The notes below the pieces were generated by a model that saw only the letters and a list, made by a program, of their open reading frames with translations, was not told the DNA's origin and searched no databases. The translations under genes were made by a program, and so were the position numbers. A stretch of DNA of 7,577 bases from Candidatus Zhuqueibacterota bacterium (GTDB lineage: Bacteria > SM23-31 > B21-G16), in NCBI GenBank assembly GCA_003644825.1, contig QNDJ01000062.1, positions 1 through 7,577 on the forward strand. Reading direction: 5' to 3'. Below, piece after piece: positions 1 to 5,891 of this stretch. How positions within the stretch are numbered: the first letter of the stretch is position 1; each line of letters opens with the position of its first letter.

Positions 1-102
1 ATTTCAAAACAAGAAATAATGAAATTCGTAAAGCAATTTCCTCAAGAAGAAGCTGAAATAGATGGAGAAGTAGAACTATGGAGAGAGGATGAAGATAGAT
101 AA
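1..102 (+). CDS. 3' end of an upstream gene, product unidentified (partial)
   Basis: An open frame enters from the left edge and encodes 33 residues before a TAA stop at 100-102. It overlaps the start of the PglZ gene by 14 bases, so it is probably the previous member of the same operon. The visible tail is acidic, with a cluster of Glu and Asp and an ELWRE stretch near the end. It has no motif that I can assign. In PglZ/DUF1156 defence operons the missing partner is usually a large P-loop ATPase (BrxC or DUF499 type), so that is the natural guess, but nothing in these 33 residues proves it. Confidence 0.6.
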   Translation: MSKQEIMKFVKQFPQEEAEIDGEVELWREDEDR

Positions 103-994
103 TGATTTTATAGAATCACTAATAATATGTGATGATCCAGTTCCTTATATCTGGAAGAGCCTGCTTAATATCTGGTTTAATTATACAGATAGCAATCTGA
201 AAGAGTATTATTATCAAGGAGAAGGAGATGCATTTTTATTTGAAGATTTCCTTTTAAAAACCTATAATGAATTTTTTACAAAAATACTTCCCAGAAAATG
301 CTTGAATGGGCCTTCACCTTTTCAGAATGCTACCGAAGGAGTTTGTTTTATAGTAATGGATGGAATGAGTATTCGTGAAGGAGTTTTATTATTTAAGACT
401 TTACAGAAACAAGGGTTTAATCCAAAAATAAATTATTATACATCCAGTATTCCATCAGATACTTTAAGCTTTAGAGAAAAAATTAAAACTGATTTGTATA
501 AGCATTGTAAATTCGTGGAGGTAAATAATCCTGAAAAGATAAGAATTTCCGATAAAGAATGCTATATCTGGTCTTATTTTCCGGATATTCTGTTAGACAA
601 AATTCAGGTTGGACATACAGTAATATCGGACCTGGAAAATATGTATAAAACTGTAGAAAAGATTATTTTTGAATTATTAGGAAAGATTAATTCAAAAAAG
701 ATTATAATTCTATCTGATCATGGTTATATACGTTCAGAACCCGGTTTTTCCTTTTCAGTTCCAGATACCAGAAAGAGAGAATTAAGAGAATTATTTGGAA
801 GTTCACGTTATATTTCAATGGATAAAGCTGACCTCACAGATCTGGTTCAGGAAGGATTAATTTTAGATTTTTCAGGATTTTATCTTGTTAAATCCCGATA
901 TACCTGGCCTATACCGGGAAAGTATAACATTTATCTTCACGGTGGCGTAAGTCTTATGGAATGTTTTGTACCAGTAATTGAAGTTTTAAAATAA
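89..994 (+). CDS. pglZ: Short PglZ-domain protein (alkaline phosphatase superfamily), BREX-like component
   Basis: This 301-residue protein consists of little more than a PglZ domain. PglZ belongs to the alkaline phosphatase superfamily and is a hallmark of BREX and Pgl phage defence, where it is needed for activity, although its substrate is not firmly known. Visible motifs are a hydrophobic strand leading into D91-G-M (probable metal-binding Asp), a second strand ending in S209-D210-H211-G212, and the C-terminal signature H284-G-G-x-S288-x-x-E291 followed by a VPVIEV strand, typical of the PglZ end. BREX PglZ proteins are usually about 700-900 residues, so this is a minimal version. The frame opens after a stop at 71-73 and ATG 89 is its first ATG. 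The purine-rich GGAGAGAGG at 80-88 lies directly against that ATG, too close for a standard ribosome site, so initiation may depend on coupling to the upstream gene. Its stop shares one base with the next ATG (TAATG). The domain call is fairly sure and the exact role is not. Confidence 0.82.
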   Translation: MKIDNDFIESLIICDDPVPYIWKSLLNIWFNYTDSNLKEYYYQGEGDAFLFEDFLLKTYNEFFTKILPRKCLNGPSPFQNATEGVCFIVMDGMSIREGVLLFKTLQKQGFNPKINYYTSSIPSDTLSFREKIKTDLYKHCKFVEVNNPEKIRISDKECYIWSYFPDILLDKIQVGHTVISDLENMYKTVEKIIFELLGKINSKKIIILSDHGYIRSEPGFSFSVPDTRKRELRELFGSSRYISMDKADLTDLVQEGLILDFSGFYLVKSRYTWPIPGKYNIYLHGGVSLMECFVPVIEVLK

Positions 995-1401
995 TGAGCA
1001 ATGTGAATATAAGAGACCCTTTATATGGATTCATTATATTAAACGATATAGAATCGAAAATTTTGGATTCATATCCTTTTCAAAGGCTTAGGTTTATCCA
1101 TCAATTAGGAACAACATCTTTTGTTTATCCTACAGGTTGCCATACCCGTTTTGAACATTCTCTGGGTGTTTTAAGATTGAGTACACGGTTGATTAAATGC
1201 CTGAAAGAACAGGAATTAACCATAAAAGAGATGGATGAAAAAGTTTTTAGACTATCAGCTATGCTTCATGATATTGGTCATGCTCCGTTTTCTCATATTG
1301 GGGAAGATATGATGTTATTTTCAAAGGGATTTGATCATGAAAAAATGACAATTAAAATTATAGAAGAGTCAGAAATCGGGGAAATATTAAAAAAAATTTA
1401 G
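994..1401 (+). CDS. HD-domain phosphohydrolase (dNTPase-like), N-terminal part, frame broken
   Basis: These 135 residues are the N-terminal third of a COG1078-type HD phosphohydrolase (YwfO/SAMHD1-like deoxynucleoside triphosphate hydrolases). Recognisable elements are RDPLYGF near the start, QRLRFIHQLG (30-39), the first metal ligand H55 in HTRFEHS, and the HD pair H92-D93 in LHDIGHAPFSH, with the additional family histidines H96 and H101. The frame ends at TAG 1399-1401 immediately after an A8 run. The homology continues without loss in the -1 frame. The fourth metal ligand lies there, so this fragment alone cannot form a complete active site. A -1 shift at 1389-1395 would give a fused protein of 407 residues, a normal length for the family. 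The ATG overlaps the PglZ stop by one base and I see no strong Shine-Dalgarno, so translation is probably coupled. The frame break may be programmed frameshifting, a phase-variable tract, a recent inactivating mutation or a sequencing error. Confidence 0.8.
   Translation: MSNVNIRDPLYGFIILNDIESKILDSYPFQRLRFIHQLGTTSFVYPTGCHTRFEHSLGVLRLSTRLIKCLKEQELTIKEMDEKVFRLSAMLHDIGHAPFSHIGEDMMLFSKGFDHEKMTIKIIEESEIGEILKKI
1389..1395 (+). promoter_or_regulatory. Candidate -1 ribosomal frameshift (slippery) site A_AAA_AAA in the HD gene
   Basis: The eight A residues at 1389-1396 are read as tta aaa aaa att, so 1389-1395 is a correctly phased X_XXY_YYZ heptamer. A -1 slip rejoins the HD frame as EILKK-NLDNESIDR and avoids the TAG at 1399. 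A short purine stretch GGGGA at 1378-1382, six bases upstream, could act as a weak Shine-Dalgarno-like stimulator. I see no convincing stem-loop just downstream. The nearest inverted repeat is a 5-bp CAGGT/ACCTG at 1438-1455, probably too far. A single missing A in a 9-A tract would produce the same picture. A second in-frame A8 occurs at 2126-2133 of the same gene, so such tracts are not rare here. Confidence 0.4.
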
Positions 1402-1463
1402 ATAATGAAAGTATAGATAGAATAAAGTTTATATCTACAGGTAAAGGTAAACCTGCATGTGAA

Positions 1464-2216
1464 TTGGATTCTATATTTACAACTTTATTAACTGGTGAAG
1501 CAGGAATAGATAGAATGGATTATCTCTTAAGGGATTCCTATTTTCTCGGTGTTGCGTATGGAAAATTCGATTTAGAAAGGCTTTTTGAAACTATATTGTA
1601 TAGGAAAAATGGTGAACCTCCGATAATGTGGGAAGAAGGCGGACAGCATGCTCTGGAACAGTTTATTCTTGCTAGATATTTTATGTTCTTGGAAGTATAT
1701 TTCCATAAAACACGAAGGATTCTGGATTACCATCTATCACAGGTAATAAAGGAATATATTAAAAATACCAAGAAAGAAGAATTTTATCCAACAGATATAG
1801 ATGAATATATTAAATTAAATGATATTGTGATATTTAATTGGATATTAGAAAATAAAGAAAATAGATGTGCTAAAAGAATAATAAGTAGAGAATTTTTTAG
1901 AAAAATAGAAAAAGAAAGTAGAGAACATCCTACTGATGAAGAAATATTTTTATGGGATGAGATAGAAAAGAAAATGAAAGATAACTTTAATGATAATGAT
2001 TACTACTTAGATAAGGCTGAAAAGTCTCCATTAAAATTTGAAAAAACTGATATTTCTATTTTGTTAAATAATAAGTCTGTGCAATTGCCTAAAAGGTCTG
2101 CACTGGTTAACTCTTTGAAGCCTATAAAAAAAAGAAGGATTTATGCTGATAAAGATAAAATAAGGGAAATTGAAGAATTTGTTAAAAATTTTTTTAAAAA
2201 TAAGAACGGAGGATAA
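1464..2216 (+). CDS. HD-domain phosphohydrolase (dNTPase-like), C-terminal part, frame broken
   Basis: This is the rest of the HD phosphohydrolase. The first possible start in the frame after the break is a TTG at 1464 with no ribosome site, but family-like sequence runs unbroken from about 1395 (NLDNESIDRIKFISTGKG), so 1464 is not a believable independent start. The key motif is GIDRMDYLLRDS at residues 14-25 of this frame. Its first Asp (residue 173 of the frameshift-joined protein) corresponds to the fourth metal ligand (SAMHD1 D311), and the following Tyr and Asp match conserved family residues. The pattern GVAYGKFDLERL follows, as in YwfO-like proteins. The C-terminus is strongly basic and Lys-rich. 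The segment around 1801-1920 has only about 17% GC by hand count, well below the methyltransferase gene. The last two Gly codons form the Shine-Dalgarno of the next gene. The family assignment is secure, but expression as a functional enzyme depends on the frame break being bypassed. Confidence 0.75.
   Translation: MDSIFTTLLTGEAGIDRMDYLLRDSYFLGVAYGKFDLERLFETILYRKNGEPPIMWEEGGQHALEQFILARYFMFLEVYFHKTRRILDYHLSQVIKEYIKNTKKEEFYPTDIDEYIKLNDIVIFNWILENKENRCAKRIISREFFRKIEKESREHPTDEEIFLWDEIEKKMKDNFNDNDYYLDKAEKSPLKFEKTDISILLNNKSVQLPKRSALVNSLKPIKKRRIYADKDKIREIEEFVKNFFKNKNGG
2208..2212 (+). promoter_or_regulatory. Shine-Dalgarno GGAGG for the YwgA-like gene
   Basis: GGAGG lies six bases before ATG 2219. 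It is embedded in the final GGA GGA codons of the HD gene. It is the best ribosome binding site in the window and shows that the YwgA-like gene can be translated independently of the broken HD frame. Confidence 0.7.
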
Positions 2217-2218
2217 TT

Positions 2219-2728
2219 ATGCTAAAAAGGCTAGATGCGATATTGAAGCTTATTAAAAAGATAGGAGATTCTGTTGGTAAAACATTTATTCAAAAAGGAA
2301 TCTACATTTTACAGGAAGGGTTAAAAGAAGATTTGGGGTATAGTTTCAAACTATATATTTATGGTCCATATTCTAATGACCTTGCCAGTGATATAGATAC
2401 ATTACAAGATATAGGATTTATAAAAGTTGATTATGATCCAGGTGGATATGGTTACCTTATCGGGATAACACAAAAAGGAAGAAAATTCTTGAATGATAAA
2501 TCAATAGAAAATTCGGTACCAATGGAAAAAATAGATAAAATAATTTCTTTATTAGAAGGTGGAGGTGTTAAGAAAATGGAATTATTGGGAACATTACTTT
2601 ACTTTTCTAAACTTTCTAATAAAGACAAAGAGATAAAAGAATTGGTTAACTATGTAAAACCTCATTTCTCAGAAAAAGATATAGAAAGTGGTTTAGATTT
2701 ACTTAAAAAGGAAGAAATAGTAAAATGA
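2219..2728 (+). CDS. YwgA-like winged-helix protein, probable partner of the HD phosphohydrolase
   Basis: This 169-residue protein resembles the YwgA family (and, more distantly, the DUF4065/SocA-type fold). It has a KTFIQKGIYILQ helix at residues 21-32, YGPYSNDLASDI at 48-59, a short strand pair and ITQKGRKFL at 83-91, a layout like a winged helix. A second helical half (about 119-168) includes MELLGTLLYFSK and ends in a SEKDIESGLDLLKKEEIV pattern. No catalytic motif or membrane segment is visible. As I recall, in Bacillus subtilis ywgA lies beside ywfO, which encodes an HD phosphohydrolase of the same class as the gene just upstream here, so the two probably form a conserved pair. It could be a regulator, a DNA-binding adaptor or an inhibitor of the HD enzyme, but the function is not established. 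It begins two bases after the HD stop and its own stop overlaps the methyltransferase ATG by four bases (ATGA). Confidence 0.62.
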   Translation: MLKRLDAILKLIKKIGDSVGKTFIQKGIYILQEGLKEDLGYSFKLYIYGPYSNDLASDIDTLQDIGFIKVDYDPGGYGYLIGITQKGRKFLNDKSIENSVPMEKIDKIISLLEGGGVKKMELLGTLLYFSKLSNKDKEIKELVNYVKPHFSEKDIESGLDLLKKEEIVK

Positions 2729-5496
2729 AGCCAAAACCCATTGAAATAGACTTTCCTATTGAGCAGGTAAATGAGATTGCTGAACGTGAAGCTCATGCTA
2801 AAGAGAAATACAGGCCTATTTATTTTATACATAAATGGTGGGCAAGAAGGCTTGGTAGTGTGTTCAGAACTATTATTCTTTACAGCCTGCTGGATGAAAA
2901 TGCGAAAGTCCTTGAAGATAATGGTAGGTGGCGTCCTGTAACAAAAGAAGAACTGGAAACCCCCTGGCTCTTGTATTTAAAGGATGTTGATTTGGGCGGT
3001 AAAATTGTTCTAGACCCGATGATGGGTGGCGGCACAACCGTTATAGAAGCATTAAGGCTTGGATGTAAAGTTGTTGCTCAGGACTTAAACCCTGTAGCCT
3101 GGTTCCTTGTTAAAAAAATGGTTGAGCCTGTGGATATTGATTTACTTAAAGAAGGATTCAAAAAGTTAGAGATTCAAGTGGCAGATGAGATAAAACAGTA
3201 TTACCGAACAATTTGTCCTGTTTGCTTGAAAAAATACTGTAAATATAGTAAAGAAATTCCAGAGTTTGTTATAAAAGAAGTTTCTAAGAAACTGAGAGAA
3301 GTAGAAAAGCCTGAAGAACTTTACGAAAAATATTATTTTGAAGATACTAAAAATTATAAGGTTAATCCTGGACAGATAAGTATTTTAAAGAAAGTAAATA
3401 TCTTTGCTGATACGATGTATTACTTCTGGATTAAAGAGGTTACCTGTTTGAATTGTGGTGTAAAGGTTCCACTTTTTAGAGGATATATGCTTGCCAGGAA
3501 AAGAGATAAAAGTGGTTATTATGTAATTTGCCCTTTTTGTGGAAATCTTTTTGATGTTAAGGATTACAGGAAAGATACTGAATGCCCGAAATGTGATAGG
3601 CATTTTAACCCGGATAAAGATGGTAACGTGGAAGGAAAATATTACACCTGCCCTGAGTGCGGCCAGAAAAGTGTAATAATAGAGGCGATTCAGAGAAAAG
3701 GGAAACCTGCTGAAAGGCTTTATGCTGTGGAATACTACTGCCCTTCCTGTAATGAGAAAGGATATAAACAGGTAGATGAATTTGACCGGGCTCTGTTTGA
3801 AAAGGCAAGAAGTGAATACAAAAAAGTTGAACCCGAATGGATGGGTAAGTATGTGCCCGATACAAAAATACCTAAAGGACAGGAAACATACCCAAGACTC
3901 ATTAAGAATCACGGCTATAAATACTGGAAGGATATGTTTAATGAACGACAGCTTCTTTCTCTTGGAAAGCTTTTAAAAGCGATACTGGAAATAGATGTGG
4001 ATGAAAATGTGAGAGAGTTGTTGGTGATTACATTTTCTGATACCTTGAATTATCAGAATATATTGTGTGAATATAATCGAGTTGCAAATAAGTTAAAGGA
4101 ATTATTTAGTAAACATTCATTTCATACTTTAGTAAATCCTGTTGAAAATAATGTATGGAGTACAAAATACGGACTTGGAATATTTGATCATATAATAGAA
4201 AAAATTATAAAAGGCAAAATTTATAATAAAACTACTTTTGAAAAATATATAAAATTTAACAAGACATTTGAAAAAACATCTAAAGTAAAAATTAAATTTG
4301 AAGTTGCTAACTCTTTTAATAAAAATGGAAAAATAAAGCTTCACTGTGGTGATTCTTCATATATCTATATTCCAGATAACTCAGTTTATGCAGTAATAAC
4401 AGATCCGCCTTATTATGGAAATGTTGTGTATTCAGAACTCTCTGAGTTTTATTATTCCTGGCTGAGATTGGCACTGAAGAACAGGTATGAATATTTCCAG
4501 AGTGACCATATACCAAATTCAGCAGAGGTAATAGTTAATAAAGTTCAGGGAAAAGAAGAAAAAGATTTTATTGAGGGTTTAACTGCTATTTTTAAAGAAG
4601 CAGGTAAAAAATTAAAAGATGATGGTATAATGACCTTTACCTTTCACCATCAGGAAGAAAAAGCATGGGGTGCAGTTTTACAGTCTGTCCTTAATGCTGG
4701 ATTTTATATTGCTTCTATATATCCTGTTCAGTCAGAAAAAAGCACAAGTACACACATTTTCCAGAAAGCCAATGTTCGTTTTGATATGGTTGTGGTATGC
4801 CGAAAAAGGGAGAATGAACCTGAGAAAAAACACTGGTCAATCCTTGAAGATGAAATCTATTTTAAAGTAGAGGATGAATTGAAGAGAATGGAAAAACACA
4901 AGAAAAATCTGTCATCAGGAGATGTTTTTGTGGTTACCATTGGCAAATGCCTTGAGGTTTATTCCAAACATTATCCTGAAGTTTATAAAGAAGAAAACAG
5001 AGTTAGCATAGAAGAAGCCCTTTCTTCTATAAGGGAGATTGTGGATTCTCAGCTTATGCATACAAGGTTTAATCAGGTTGCATTGGAAACAGATACCCTG
5101 ACCGCTATTTATATTTTTTATTTAGCAGGTAAAACAAGCATCTCTTATGAATCCCTTAATAAAGCTTTAAGGATGAGAAACCTTGGAGTAAAAGCAGTAA
5201 TTGATGCTGGACTTGTGGAAAGAGAAGGAAGTCAATTACTTATTTTGACTCCTTTGGAACGAAAAGAAATTTTGGATACCAAGAAGAAAGAAAGTTTTTC
5301 TGTTATTGATAGAGTGCATTATCTTTACTGGCTTTATAATAATGATAAGTTTTTCTCCTTTGAAAATAACTTATTAGAAGATGAAAAAGTGTTGTGGAAT
5401 AATGATAGTGTATTTAAAGCACTGGATTACCTGAAAGAAATTGAAAATGGTAAAATCTATGAAGAAATAATGAAACTTATAAAGAGCAGGTGGTAG
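2725..5496 (+). CDS. DUF1156-type adenine-specific DNA methyltransferase with zinc ribbons (COG1743, PglX-like)
   Basis: This 923-residue protein is a large DNA amino-methyltransferase, expected to transfer methyl from S-adenosylmethionine to adenine in a specific DNA site and so mark host DNA. The N-terminus (about 6-52) is a typical DUF1156 region with IDFPIEQVN, AKEKYRP and IHKWWARRLGSVFR. The SAM-binding motif is D97-PMMGGGTT-105 followed by D120-LNP. Residues 164-342 carry CxxC pairs at C164/C167, C241/C244, C269/C272, C287/C290, C309/C312 and C339/C342, enough for about three zinc ribbons. The catalytic motif is D560-P-P-Y563 in a stretch ending YSELSEFYYSWL, then a DDGIMTFTFHH strand (632-642) and a helical C-terminal region. 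Length and domain order fit the full family, so it looks intact. GC drops to about 16% at 4201-4320 (residues about 493-531, between the zinc region and the catalytic motif) against 40% at 3541-3660. The start overlaps the YwgA-like stop, with AAGGAA about 11 bases upstream. Beside PglZ and a helicase it most likely serves as the BREX-like modification enzyme. Confidence 0.9.
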   Translation: MKPKPIEIDFPIEQVNEIAEREAHAKEKYRPIYFIHKWWARRLGSVFRTIILYSLLDENAKVLEDNGRWRPVTKEELETPWLLYLKDVDLGGKIVLDPMMGGGTTVIEALRLGCKVVAQDLNPVAWFLVKKMVEPVDIDLLKEGFKKLEIQVADEIKQYYRTICPVCLKKYCKYSKEIPEFVIKEVSKKLREVEKPEELYEKYYFEDTKNYKVNPGQISILKKVNIFADTMYYFWIKEVTCLNCGVKVPLFRGYMLARKRDKSGYYVICPFCGNLFDVKDYRKDTECPKCDRHFNPDKDGNVEGKYYTCPECGQKSVIIEAIQRKGKPAERLYAVEYYCPSCNEKGYKQVDEFDRALFEKARSEYKKVEPEWMGKYVPDTKIPKGQETYPRLIKNHGYKYWKDMFNERQLLSLGKLLKAILEIDVDENVRELLVITFSDTLNYQNILCEYNRVANKLKELFSKHSFHTLVNPVENNVWSTKYGLGIFDHIIEKIIKGKIYNKTTFEKYIKFNKTFEKTSKVKIKFEVANSFNKNGKIKLHCGDSSYIYIPDNSVYAVITDPPYYGNVVYSELSEFYYSWLRLALKNRYEYFQSDHIPNSAEVIVNKVQGKEEKDFIEGLTAIFKEAGKKLKDDGIMTFTFHHQEEKAWGAVLQSVLNAGFYIASIYPVQSEKSTSTHIFQKANVRFDMVVVCRKRENEPEKKHWSILEDEIYFKVEDELKRMEKHKKNLSSGDVFVVTIGKCLEVYSKHYPEVYKEENRVSIEEALSSIREIVDSQLMHTRFNQVALETDTLTAIYIFYLAGKTSISYESLNKALRMRNLGVKAVIDAGLVEREGSQLLILTPLERKEILDTKKKESFSVIDRVHYLYWLYNNDKFFSFENNLLEDEKVLWNNDSVFKALDYLKEIENGKIYEEIMKLIKSRW
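5488..5493 (+). promoter_or_regulatory. Shine-Dalgarno AGGTGG that decides the start of the small gene
   Basis: AGGTGG ends five bases before ATG 5499. It overlaps the last codons of the methyltransferase (stop TAG 5494-5496). This favours ATG 5499 over the GTG at 5490, which would sit inside the ribosome binding site. Confidence 0.6.
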
Positions 5497-5498
5497 TA

Positions 5499-5891
5499 AT
5501 GGATATTGGTTTCAACATTATTAGAAAGAATAACCCGGATATTTTTAAAGAAAAAATCAGCATTATAAAGTTTCTCAAGTACCTTAATGAGGGTAAAAAG
5601 TTTCCACCTGATTTTGCTGTATATGGGCTTGATAGTCTCCTTTATTATGCCAAGAATAGAGATAAGATAGCAAAGTACATAAGAGATATACTTCTTGATA
5701 GTGCTAATAATCTTGTTGCTGGTAATTATATTATTCAACTGGTCATAGAGGGTGATATAAATGTTGTGGAAAGTGATGAAAGGCCCAGAATAGTTTATAA
5801 GAATGAAGAATTTTTCCTTTATCCTGTAATAGGCAGGGTAAAACGTATAGATTTAAAACATTTCTATGCACCACTTAATCTTCAATCATGA
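5499..5891 (+). CDS. Small protein of unknown function between methyltransferase and helicase
   Basis: I do not recognise this family. From ATG 5499 it encodes 130 residues. A GTG at 5490 would add three, but the Shine-Dalgarno position argues against it. The first half is helical-looking and basic (KEKISIIKFLKYLNEGKKF at 17-35, then GLDSLLYYAKNRDKIAKYI at 43-61). The second half looks beta-rich, with LVIEGDINVVES (81-92), PRIVYKNEEFFLYPVIGRV (96-114) and a hydrophobic tail. There are no Cys residues, no signal peptide and no membrane segment. It starts two bases after the methyltransferase stop, and its own stop overlaps the helicase ATG by four bases (ATGA). It is therefore locked into the modification/helicase block and may be an adaptor or a specificity subunit for one of these two enzymes. 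That role is inferred only from position. Confidence 0.75.
   Translation: MDIGFNIIRKNNPDIFKEKISIIKFLKYLNEGKKFPPDFAVYGLDSLLYYAKNRDKIAKYIRDILLDSANNLVAGNYIIQLVIEGDINVVESDERPRIVYKNEEFFLYPVIGRVKRIDLKHFYAPLNLQS

Noticed and set aside
1438-1455. CAGGT/ACCTG inverted repeat as a frameshift-stimulating hairpin
   Set aside because: It is only 5 bp long and begins about 43 bases after the slippery site, whereas stimulatory structures normally begin within about 5-9 bases.
1464-2216. The C-terminal HD frame as an independent gene starting at TTG 1464
   Set aside because: There is no ribosome binding site, family-like sequence extends upstream of the TTG to the A8 tract, and a protein without the H...HD residues would be catalytically meaningless.
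3385-3912. Minus-strand open frame of 175 residues inside the methyltransferase gene
   Set aside because: It lies wholly antisense to a well-supported gene with intact motifs, its translation shows no domain pattern, and it looks like a by-product of zinc-ribbon codon composition.
5457-5738. Minus-strand open frame of 93 residues opposite the small gene
   Set aside because: It is antisense to a gene with a good ribosome site and tight operon spacing. The translation is Ile/Lys-rich low-complexity sequence, as expected from AT-rich DNA.
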